Source of the DNA: Diphasiastrum complanatum
Lineage: Eukaryota > Streptophyta > Lycopodiopsida > Lycopodiales > Lycopodiaceae
Direction: 5' to 3'
Length of the DNA stretch: 36,633 nt
Assembly: GCA_029204225.1 (NCBI GenBank)
Contig: MU835751.1
Location: forward strand, 1 to 36,633
Shown here: positions 20,481 through 29,760 of the stretch, in pieces
Layout of the letters: every line of letters begins with the position of its first letter
Numbering within the stretch: the first letter of the stretch is position 1
The notes under the pieces: generated by a model
The model's database searches: none
Told to the model about the DNA's origin: nothing
The model's input: only the letters and a program-made list of their open reading frames with translations
Program-made: the position numbers and the translations under genes

Positions 20481-23190
20481 TATTTTTTTTAAAAAAAAAT
20501 GTTTGTAAATAACTTAGAGGATACCGTACGATTGATATAACTTAAAAATTGTAGGCCATAAAAAAAATTTCAGCAATTAAATAAAGCGCTTTGCCAATAT
20601 GTTTAAGTATTAGAATTGTTTCTATAGGGCCTTACTAAGTAGAATTTTCCTGATTTTCCACATTGTGTGCACGGAGGGGATCATGGCCATAATCCATAAC
20701 AAGATTGTCACTTTCTAGGATAGAAAAAAAAAAATTCAAATATCATTTATCTCAAACACAGCTTGGTCTTTACCCTATAATTACACTTGGAAAAGGAATT
20801 TTGGTGACATTTTCATCGAGTTCAATGAGTCTTCATTTATGGCTCGGCCTAAAAGCAAAGACGGGTATTCCACATTAATTTAAGATATGCCACCCATTCC
20901 ATAGATCTTGTTTTTAAACTTTTAAGCTTGCAAGTCGGTATATTATGAATATTGGAGTTCGTAGAAATTCTAAAAACACATGATGCCGCATAAAAAGTTC
21001 ATAAATAAGTTGATAAGGAAAAAAAGAGTCTAAAAAAACCCCAAACATTCAAAGAAGTTTTTTTAATAGTAGTATGCATTTTTTTTTTATAAATTTCCAT
21101 AAAAGAAATTACTTTAAAAAAGTTCAACTTTAACTCAATTTCTTTTTTTTGGGTACATTAGTAGGAATATTGAAACTATGTTGAAATAATGTATTGAATT
21201 TCATTGAGCTTACGCTCGAATGCAATTTTTTTTTTTTCACGTGTTGATTGCCAAGATTGATACTTGGTTGAGAATCTAGGTATCAATCTCGATTAGATTG
21301 ATATAGTTAACTATATATAATTGTTGGCTTTATCAACTTAGAAGTTTTAAGCTATTGAGAATCTACTTTCTCAATCATTTTTTTATAAACTTATAATCGT
21401 TTAAGTATTGAAAAGAAAAGAGAACTTACAATTAAAAATATATATATATATTTGAGGTTTCACCATTTGACCTAGTGATCCATTTTCCAATGAGCACTAT
21501 GGTGGTTGGAGAAGAGTTGGAATTATGTCCTCTTGGAATTATGTCCTCTTAGACACATGCTCAAAGCATGGCTAAGGTGTGAATTGTCATTGAGAGTCTT
21601 GTGCTCCTTTTTGGCTTGCCCTTGTTATGTGATGGTGTATCAACTCAATTAGATATCATTTTCAAATCAAAAGCACGGGATCCACATTGTCTTTAAAACA
21701 CATGATGTACATTGCCTTGGTCTAATTTAGTTGGTAGGTCAATGGTAGGTTAGTGCAAGTTTGATAGCCCAATTGCTTTATCTTGTCACCCATCACAACT
21801 TTTTGTAGTTGCAATTTGACATATAAGCCATCAAAGGCACTATTGGCTACTGCACACATAACATGCACATTTCAAAGAAGATTGTCAAAATGACAATAAC
21901 GTCCAAATCTTTTTTCCCTCTAGAAACTTCTTATATTAGATGCTTACTATCCAAGTTTTACTGGTAAAGATTGATAATAACATGAATCAGAACATCTTAA
22001 AACTTATTACATTTTCTCTTCCTTAGAATTCAAGCCTTTAGTGTGAATTCACCTTCAAGTGATGGCTCTATAGGGAAACACTTGTCAATAAGGCTAAAAA
22101 GGTCATGGTGAAGGGTCAAGTAGAAGATTCCAAAAGGCAATAGACTTTCACGTGTTGTCTTTTCAAGAGATTTTTATTTTGCACTAACATTGTGTATGAG
22201 ACTTGAAACTAGCATACTATTGACAACACTTTCAAATATTTACATAAGGGTCCATGGTTCATTACACCAACCTCAAAGGCAAGGTAAATGGACCCAACAT
22301 GTAAGAACATCAACCTCAAACGGCAAGAAAAACAACCCTGAAGGAGAACTCACGACAATCCCATGGAAAAAAAAAACTTACAAATTTTATCAAACTAGAA
22401 TTCAACTTTCTTCCAAGGAGTAGCCCCTAACTAACAAGGCCGTCTTTCAACTTTCATCCAAGTAGTAGAATGCCCCAAAGGACAACTTCAAAAGTTCATC
22501 AAACTGGAATGACAAACACATAAGGGCACATGATATCCTCAAACGTGCATATGGGGACTGGGGTGTGTAGACCCACAAGCCAAGCTCTTATCCACCACAT
22601 TACATATGATTGGAATTTCAAGAGGAGTTTAAAAAATCATGAAGTGTCATTTTGTAGTTTCATAAGCCTTTCAATTAAATTTTGCATCTAAATGTTAGAG
22701 TACTATAAAAAAATAAAAAATGAAAATTTTAAAGTCCAAGATTGATAACATGAATAAAAATTTTGGATTTAGTTATTTTGTATAAATATTGAGAAGTTTG
22801 AGGCTTTTAATGCTAAAATCAATGGCTAAATTTGATTTTGAATGGTCAGGTGACATATACAAAACGAGTGAGGCAAATGTCAAACAAAAGAAGATGAGAA
22901 CCAACCTTGAACGTCAAATGCAATGTTGTCTTATGATGATATGTTCTTACTGCTAGAATTTAAAGCTATAGTTTATGTCATTGGCAGAAAGCCCGACTTA
23001 TCTATAGAGTGTTGACTTGGACATTGTACATGTGTTTTCTATGTTGAGTCTAGTGTGTCCATGCACATGTGACAAGTGTCGGGACTTGGTTTTGTTAGTA
23101 GCAGCCTACTGGCTGGCCATGCAAAAGTGTCCACAAGAATATGTGTATTGTATCTATTTCAGTTTTGGTGGAGGAACCGATTATAGAGTG
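20481..23190. other. AT-rich, no recognisable gene
   Basis: Open frames are short and without known domains. A perfect 16-bp tandem duplication (TTGGAATTATGTCCTC, 21517-21532 and 21533-21548) and an (AT)-rich run near 21440 are the only structured elements noted. The right edge is the presumed end of the copia C LTR at 23191. Confidence 0.4.
21517..21548. repeat. 16-bp perfect tandem duplication
   Basis: TTGGAATTATGTCCTC occurs twice head-to-tail with no intervening base, which suggests a recent slippage or small duplication event. Confidence 0.9.
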
Positions 23191-24645
23191 TGTTGGTGTT
23201 ACACGAGTGAACTCGACACCTTGTGGGATATATGAGTTCTCACCAAACAAAGAAAAAACAATAAATTACTATACGGATCGAATTGAACTATTGAATTCAG
23301 ACAATCACTTAGATCATTCAACTAACTGGTATTATATCTAGGTAGGTGTCTTAAATAAACATGAAGAGAGCGACACAATTTAGGCATTTGTGACAGTCGT
23401 GCACTCTTCAAATAAGATATTCTACGTTAGAGAGTAGAGCGAGTGTCAGAAACATAAAGAGATAAAAGAATTAAGAGAACATCCGACAATACTAAAGCAT
23501 GTAAAGAAAACAGAGAATTTGTATAGTGATAAGAATGATAAGATCACGAGAAGGAGAATCATGTGACCGATAATGGTTCACAGTAGTTGTGCGCTAAGCG
23601 TTGTGATCCTACTATGCTTGTTACAAAAAAATAACACTAAATTGTTTAGTGTAAATTGTACAATCTACAAATGTGAAACTTGACAAGTACTATATATAGT
23701 AGCATGTTCGAACAATGATGTAGTCTGTTTGAGATGCAATAGAGGCAGAGCTCCATTTTGCGTGGTACCATTTGACATTCGACAGTGCCGATAGTGATGA
23801 TAGTGTCGACAATGTCGATAGTGACTAGTTGATAGTGTCCATAGTTCAATGCGTTGGCTCTACTTAAAATATCCGTGTATTTTTGGAGATTGTTCAAATA
23901 TGCATGTAAAACTATGGACTGCCTCGAATAATAGTTTGTTTCTGTAGATTGTGGTAGAGAGTGAGTATTTACGTTATTGTACAGAAGTACTCAAAAGATA
24001 GAATTGTCGAAAATTGTGAGGACTGGAAGCGGAAGCTTGAGCGAGGGTGGTGTAGGATCGGAAGCACGTCAGTTAGTAGCAAAACAATTCAGAAATGAAT
24101 GATTCAGAACAATATAAGAGTGAGACTGAAATTGCACTCTTACTAATATCAACGATGAGTACAATGGCTTGAAGTGATAACTTCAGCTTGTGAGTGTGAT
24201 AACATTGGCTACAAAAACTCGGATTAGTTCAAAAGAAGTTTTCTACTGAAGATAAAAAAATATTAACTTCCTATCCACATTTGATTGATCTATTACAAAA
24301 TATCTTCTACTTGCTAAATGTCTAATTAGCATTAAATGCTAGGCTGCTATATTTATTACAATCGCCTTTGAATGTACAAAGTAGGTACACTGTTGTCATG
24401 GATCAGAGTTCTAACTGGCAGTATCAAAATTTATACTCCGAGTTGATGTCGTAGCGAGAAATTTTTATTTAGGTATAAAAAAATTACGGATTTTTCGAGT
24501 TCATATGATATCAAAAAATTCTAAAAATATGAGTCGAGTTTCTGCTATAAAAATTTGAGTCATTATGGTTTTCTTATATAACTATATACAACCTTTAGGA
24601 TGCTCATTATTGAATGGATTGGAGGCTGAGCATCGAATCCCAACA
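23191..24645 (-). mobile_element. Probable 3' LTR of copia element C
   Basis: On the - strand the LTR starts TGTTGGGATTC at 24645, immediately after a polypurine tract. A matching inverted end CCAACA (+ strand TGTTGG) is at 23191-23196, giving about 1.45 kb. A TATA-like TATATATAG lies on the - strand near 23690-23700, about 950 bp in, leaving about 500 bp for R-U5. The start is well supported by the purine tract and by the matching 3' end of the related element at 6801. The far end is inferred from the inverted hexamer alone. No partner 5' LTR was found because the element is truncated at 25866. Confidence 0.5.
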
Positions 24646-24710
24646 CTCCCCCTTAATGTGGATCCTGAAAAGCTTTGACCTTCAGATTTAACATGTCGTT
24701 GAATTTGAGA
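24646..24710 (-). pseudogene. Copia element C: pol C-terminus and polypurine tract
   Basis: The - strand reads FNDMLNLKVKAFQDPH then stop, followed by the purine tract AAGGGGGAG (24646-24654) and the LTR. This is the usual end of a plant copia pol after RNase H. Nearly the same peptide and tract occur at 6802-6865. Between here and the reverse transcriptase remnant (about 24711-24900) the RNase H domain is largely missing or unrecognisable. Confidence 0.7.
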
Positions 24711-24900
24711 TGGTGCTCTTTGATAGAGCCTCATCTCAAAAAAGGAGTTACATCATCCAGCTATTTCAATGGTTTTATAGACATCTCAAAATTCGATACA
24801 AAACTAGATCAACACATTATCAAAAACTCAAAAAGGCGTGCAAATTTATAGACAAAAATAATATTGATGCAAGACTCAACTCATAGTATTTTTCATGATA

Positions 24901-25866
24901 CTAGACAAAAAGAGTATATGCATTATATGTAATGATGATTTCACCATCCATTATTTTCACATAGACATTGCAATCAACCTGTAAAGGTTGAAAGCCTAAA
25001 GATCTGAGCGCATGACGTATGTTTGACCACCGAAAAAAAAGTATCAGTGTAGTCCACACCCTATTTTTGCAAGAATCCCTTGGCAACCAGTCTGGCTTTG
25101 TGCCTTGATACATTGCCATCCGATACATATTTGTATTTGTAGACCCACTTGCATTTGACAGTCTTCAAGTCTGCTGGTAAGGGCTCAAGGTTCCATACCA
25201 CGTTCTGTTTTATGGAAGTCATCTCGTCTTCCATAGCTTTAATCCAATTTTCTTTTTCTGGACTACTGATAGCCTCTTCATACGTTTGTTGTTCACCTCC
25301 AAATACGCAAAACTCTTCTTGAGTTGAGGCAAAATTGTCTGGTGTGTACCTGGCATGTTGTCTTCTTTCTCTGTTGGATCTCCTTGGCGGTGTTGTAATT
25401 GTGGTGATTGCCTTCCCTTTATCTCTTGTGCTGATGCAAGACTTTGTTACAGGTGCTCTAGGCACAACTGTATGTTGGGCCATTCATCATCTAAATTGTC
25501 ACTCAATCCGTCTGGAGCTTGATTGTCTTCATGTTCTTGGTTGTCAGGATGTGCTCCCTCTGTCAATGTCAGCAGGTTGTAGTATTGCTTGCCTAGAATC
25601 TCATAGCTAACTGAGTCTTCGTTGGCCATCGTTCTTGTTTCATCGAACTTCATATCTCTGACGATTTTAATTTGATTAGTCTCCGACAGATAGATCCTGT
25701 AATATGATGAATATGTATCATATCCCACAAGGTAGCCTTGCTCGGTCTTCTCATCCAACTTCTTCCGAACTTTGCCAATGATGTATGTGTATGCTATGCA
25801 ACCGAAGATCTGTACATGGGCTAGATTAGGCTTGTTGCCCCACCATATCAGCAATTCTGATAGCAT
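24901..25866 (-). pseudogene. Copia element C: integrase C-terminus and reverse transcriptase
   Basis: The - strand begins abruptly near 25866 inside integrase (SELLIWWGNKPNLAHVQIFGC, GYLVGYDTYSSYYRIY). It then runs through the linker (PPRRSNRERRQHARYTPDN) into reverse transcriptase (NWIKAMEDEMTSIKQN, CKWVYKYKYVSDGNVSRHK, ARLVAKGFLQ). A stop at about 25060 and a frameshift follow. RT then jumps from VDYTDTFF to HALRSLGFQPLQVDCNVYV, losing the middle of the domain. The YVDD position reads TYNAYTLFV, so the catalytic aspartates are gone. The integrase catalytic core is entirely missing, cut off at the junction with copia B. Confidence 0.9.
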
Positions 25867-26800
25867 ATTAAATGCATCAAAAAATGAAAATCAGCTCTGG
25901 CACAGGAGAATGTATCATCTGAACATGAGGAGCCTGTATGACATGTGCAAGAAAGACATAGTCACAAGTCTAAAGATATCAAGACTCGATACTGAGTTCT
26001 GTGAAGCCTGTCAGAAAGGCAAACAACATCGGAATCCATTCACACATGAGGGAAGAAGAGCCAAAGAAGTTCTTGAGCTCGTCCATTCAGATGTCTGTGG
26101 ACCGATGAAAGTGGATTTGCTCTCAAGATCGAGGTATTTCCTGACGTTCATAGATGATTACATCCGGATGAGTATGATCTACTACCTAAAGAAAAAATTT
26201 GAAGTGTTTGACTCTTTCAAGAAGTTCGTGGCATTTGTAGAGAGACACATCTCAAAGAAGCCTCAGATCATTAGATCTGACAATGGAGCTGAGTACAAAA
26301 GCACAAAAGTTTCTAAATTATGCCAAGAATAGGGGATAGAGCATCAATTCACTCCTGCGTACACACCAAAATATAATGGTGTCCCAGAAAGAAGAAACAG
26401 GATGGCACAGGCTCGATTGCCAAGCCAATTCTGGGTTGAGGCAATAGTTGCAATAGTACACCTGTAGAACAGATCAACAACGACAACGTTGGAAAACAAG
26501 ACACCGTACAAAATGTGGACAGGTAGAAAGCCTGATCTATCATATGTGCGTGTGTTTGGATGTGTAGCATACAAGCACATTCCAAAAGAAAAAAAAATAA
26601 GCTCGATAATAAATCAGAACAAACAATCATGGTCGGGTACTCGAACGAATCACATGTGTATAGACTCTACAATCCAACCACAAAAAAGGTTGTTTCGAGT
26701 AGAGATGTGAAGTTCGATGAGTCCACATTCCCTGGACTGAAAGATGAAAATGGCCATGAGATCTTCACATTGTTTCCAATTCAAGAGGGAGATTGAGGAT
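25860..26800 (+). pseudogene. Copia element B: GAG-pre-integrase and integrase
   Basis: The + strand starts inside the GAG-pre-integrase zinc region (NQLWHRRMYHLNM, then FCEACQKGK). It continues through the integrase core with HSDVCGP, IRSDNGAEY and (after a nonsense TAG at 26330-26332) NGVPERRNR, so all three catalytic residues are kept. About 8-10 residues are missing between RMAQA and RLPSQFWVEA. A second stop lies near 26465. The C-terminal part reads NKTPYKMWTGRKPDLSYVRVFGC with a one-base frame change near 26590, then LYNPTTKKVV and SRDVKFDES, ending near 26793. Gag and protease are absent: the frame is joined directly to copia C on the other strand. Confidence 0.92.
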
Positions 26801-27730
26801 AGACGTCAAATCAGAATGTTGAGCCCCAGACTCCAGAGCAGTAGGAAGTAGAAGATCAACCCCACAAACAAGAACATTCGAGCAGCGACGAATCGGACTA
26901 AGAAGGTCAACAAGGCAAAGAAGATCTCCAGATCGATACGTTGACAATCTTCAGTGGAGCAAAGACACAGAATTCGAGTATTGCAACTTCACTGAAGAGA
27001 CAACAACATATCAAGAAGTTTTTCAGAGTCCAGAGGGAGAATTCTGGAAGCTGGCAATGTCAGAGGAGATCGAATCAATGAGGCGAAATGAGGCATGGAC
27101 ACTAGAGCCACTGCCAAAAAACAAAAAGATCGTCGACTACAAGTGGGTGTACAAAAAAAAAATGAAATCAGATGGCACTGTTGGACGTCACGAAGCAAAG
27201 CTTGTCGCAAAGATCTATACACAAAGGTATGGTGTTGATTATCTCGACACATATTCGCCGATGGTCAAGATGACAAGCATACGACTGCTCCTTGCATACG
27301 CTACACAACACAATCTGAAAAGCTAAAGTAGGCATCACGAGCTTGGTACAAGAAGCTTGATCTGAAGTCTCTAGACTTCAATCCTACACAACCAGACTGT
27401 AATGTCTACATAAAAAGAGTAAGAAAAGATTTTGTGATACAAACTATTTTTGTGGATGATTATCTTATGATAGGAAACTCCTTGATGCTAATCAAGGACA
27501 CGAAGAGTCAGATTTTTGAAAATAATGAAATCATAGATCTAGGAGAAGCAACAAAATACGTCGAGCTGGAGATCAAATAAAAGATGAAATGCACCTGAGT
27601 CAATTTGAATATGCCAGAAAAGTGTTGAAGCAGTATCACATGATGGACTACAAAGAAAAAGCCACACCAATAATAGTTGGAGCCAAGCTGACGAAGCAGG
27701 ATTGTCTGAAAATAGAGGAAGAAAAATAGA
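26801..27730 (+). pseudogene. Copia element B: linker and reverse transcriptase remnant
   Basis: After a linker with several stops, reverse transcriptase appears as FWKLAMSEEIESMRRNEAW, YKWVYKKKMKSDGTVGRH and YSPMVKMTSIRLLLAYATQHN (27057-27326). At about 27330 it jumps to SRAWYKKLD, losing roughly 80 residues of the fingers/palm. The polymerase site is present as FVDD (27449-27460) in place of YVDD, followed by LGEATKYVELEIK, a stop near 27578 and a thumb-like EYARKVLKQYHMMDY. Several frame changes separate these pieces, so the enzyme cannot be made. Confidence 0.88.
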
Positions 27731-27732
27731 AG

Positions 27733-28443
27733 ATGGAAGGTATACCCTACCAAAATCTAATCGGTAGTCTGATGTACCTTACAATTTGTACCAAACCCAA
27801 TCTGGCTTTTTTTGTTTATGCTTTAAGCCAATTCTCTTCCAATCTTGGCATGGCGCATTGGCAAATGGCAAAACGAATCCTACAATATCTGAAGGGTACC
27901 CAAAATATGGGACTAACCTATAGAACAAACAACGAAATGAAAGGCTTCGAGCTACACCATTATAGTGATGCAAGCTGGGCGAGCTGCAGAGATGATAGAA
28001 AGTCCGTAACTGGAGGATGTTCAATAGCGTGCAGAATAGCAATCAGCTGGATATGCAAAAAGCAAACCTTGGTAGCTCAATCCTCATGCGAAACTGAGTA
28101 CATCGCAACTTCAAAGGTGGCAAATGAGATAGTTTGGTCGTAGATGATGCTGGAGACAATTAGGATATCCCAAGGAGAACCATGCACGATGATGATGGAT
28201 TCTCAGAGTGCCATTTATCTATCCCAGAATCCTGTCTTCCAATCAAAGACAAAACACATACCTCTGAAGTACCATTACATTCGAGATTTGATCTCAAAAA
28301 GAGAGCTCCAGATCCAGTACATAGAGTACATGATTGCATATTTGCTCACGAAGCCGCTCAACAAGCCACTCTTCGCAAAGCGAAGAAAGACAATTGGATT
28401 AAATGTGCAAAGTTGCAAGGTTTCAAGAGGGAGTATCAAAAAT
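27733..28443 (+). pseudogene. Copia element B: RNase H domain and pol end
   Basis: One frame, interrupted only by a TAG at 28141-28143 (in the usual EIVWLRQML context), carries a nearly complete RNase H. It reads PYQNLIGSLMYLTICTKPN, then HHYSDASWASCRDDRKSVTG with its Asp, SSCETEYIATS with its Glu, and MDSQSAIYLSQNP with the second Asp, then KTKHIPLKYHYIRD and LTKPL. The purine-rich AAGAGGGAG lies near 28425-28433, just before the LTR. This is the best preserved domain of the element. Confidence 0.9.
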
Positions 28444-29247
28444 TGTGAACTCCTGCAAATTTGCCACGACACGAAGCGAAACGACACGAAGCGAAAGTCG
28501 AATGGCGAACAATTTGTGAAAGTCAACGTACCTCAAAAACCCTAAGACACGAAACGAAGCAAAACTCGAACGTTGAATGATTCGCGAAAGTCAAACATGC
28601 CTCTAGGACCAAAAGACACGACACGACACGAAATGAAAAGAGAACGAAATAAAATCTTTTGTGTTGCCAACTGGCAGCTCAACGCGCGTGGAGTCTTGAA
28701 CTTTATGCTCAGCTGAAACAATTAGTAATAACCGATAGTAACTAACTAGTTGATTAGCATTAACTATTCTTGTAATTCTCTATTTAGCTATCTTGTAAAC
28801 TCCACACAGTGGAGATATAAACACAATTTTGGATCAACAGAAACGTGAACCAGAGTAGCGCGGAAAAAGAGAAGAATAGAAAAAATAGCTATGCATGAAA
28901 GTTTGCCAACGAGCAGAACACAACAAAAGAATAGTGTCATGCCGCCAACGAGTGAGACACTGATCATCTCGCTCTAAAAATCAAAATTGATAATACAGTT
29001 GCTCTCTCTTGTCCATTTCCTTGTTTTCCGTTGTCTTGATTGCTAGAAAGATTTCTATTTAGTGATCTGTAGTCGCGTGTCTAGGATCCTGCAAGCTTCC
29101 ACATAAGAAAATTCAAAAGAAACAAATCCGTTCGCGACAATCAACAGTGTCTATCCATGCTCTGGAGGATTGTAGATCTGTCATAGAAGGCAGTAGACCA
29201 TCAAACATAATCGAACTCACATCCGGGCTTCTTACACAATTCTTTCA
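28444..29247 (+). mobile_element. LTR next to copia element B
   Basis: An LTR of about 804 bp is inferred from TGTGAACTCC at 28444, just after the purine tract of copia B, to TTCTTTCA at 29247, just before a primer-binding site. It contains a TATA-like TATAAACA (about 28816) after a GA-rich stretch, and repeated ACGACACGAAGCGAA words near its start. It is flanked by a pol end on the left and a primer-binding site on the right, so the same LTR has the surroundings of both a 3' and a 5' LTR. The start could instead be a few bases away. Confidence 0.55.
28466..28495. repeat. 15-bp perfect tandem repeat in LTR U3
   Basis: ACGACACGAAGCGAA occurs twice in a row (28466-28480, 28481-28495). Related words GACACGAAACGAAGC (about 28549) and GACACGACACGACACGAAATG (about 28615) follow downstream. 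Such sub-repeats in the U3 part of plant LTRs can act as enhancer elements; here that is only suggested. Confidence 0.85.
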
Positions 29248-29248
29248 G

Positions 29249-29260
29249 TGGTACCAGAGC
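29249..29260 (+). other. Primer-binding site for initiator tRNA-Met (one mismatch)
   Basis: TGGTACCAGAGC directly follows the LTR end TTTCA-G. The complement of the plant initiator tRNA-Met 3' end is TGGTATCAGAGC, so only one base differs. A second partial copy, TGGTACCAGAAC, lies at 29303-29314. The internal sequence that should follow is cut short by an oppositely oriented element start at about 29340. Confidence 0.7.
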
Positions 29261-29339
29261 AAGCATAATCCGTGTCATTTCTGATTTTACAACTGTCATT
29301 AGTGGTACCAGAACGTTTGATGTTTTGGACACATCAAAT

Positions 29340-29528
29340 TTCTTTCATAAGCTAAGAACCCAATACCGAGCTCAACAAGCCTCTATATGTCTGAATCAGT
29401 GCATCGGGGTTCCGCTTCTTGCTCTCTAATTGTTGTAAACCCCAAACTCTTGAAAAATCGATTTTTTCGGAAGCTCTCTTCAATGGAAACTTTGTACTAT
29501 GCACAATCCCTGTTAGGCTCTGATACCA
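29340..29528 (-). mobile_element. Start of another LTR element: PBS and leader, truncated
   Basis: On the - strand a perfect 12-base tRNA-Met primer-binding site TGGTATCAGAGC lies at 29528-29517. It is followed by an open leader frame (to about 29352) resembling the short gag-start leaders of copia elements, but without recognisable gag motifs. Its 5' LTR should lie to the right of 29529 (+ strand TAAAAGTTGTGTC...), and the rest of the element is missing on the left, where it abuts the + strand element. Confidence 0.6.
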
Positions 29529-29760
29529 AGTTAAAAGTTGTGTCAAATTGGATCACAAATCAGCATACATAGAAAGACACTCATAAAGCACTCTCCGAGC
29601 TCCACATAGCAAAACTATATTTCAAAAACTGACACACTGTACATGTAACTTTTCTTGTGCAATCCATGCATGACCCAGGTTGAGGCTGATGGCACGCGTG
29701 TCCCGTCACTTGCCTCGTCACAAGGATAACTAACTAACTGGTCCTAGTCGACTGATTGGA
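29529..29760 (-). mobile_element. Possible 5' LTR segment of the truncated element
   Basis: This is the sequence immediately upstream (on the - strand) of the primer-binding site at 29517-29528, so it is probably LTR U5/R DNA ending ...GACACAACTTTTAACTTGG. It contains no open frame. The LTR's outer end was not located, and 29760 is an arbitrary limit. Confidence 0.35.

Noticed and set aside
23017-23341. Cys-rich open frame (72 codons) and its overlap
   Set aside because: Overlaps the presumed LTR end of copia C; Cys spacing fits no zinc or defensin motif I know.
13508-28590. Shared ATGATTCGCGAAAG word between the copia A leader and the copia B LTR
   Set aside because: A 14-base match is expected by chance about once or twice in a window of this size, and the flanks do not align.
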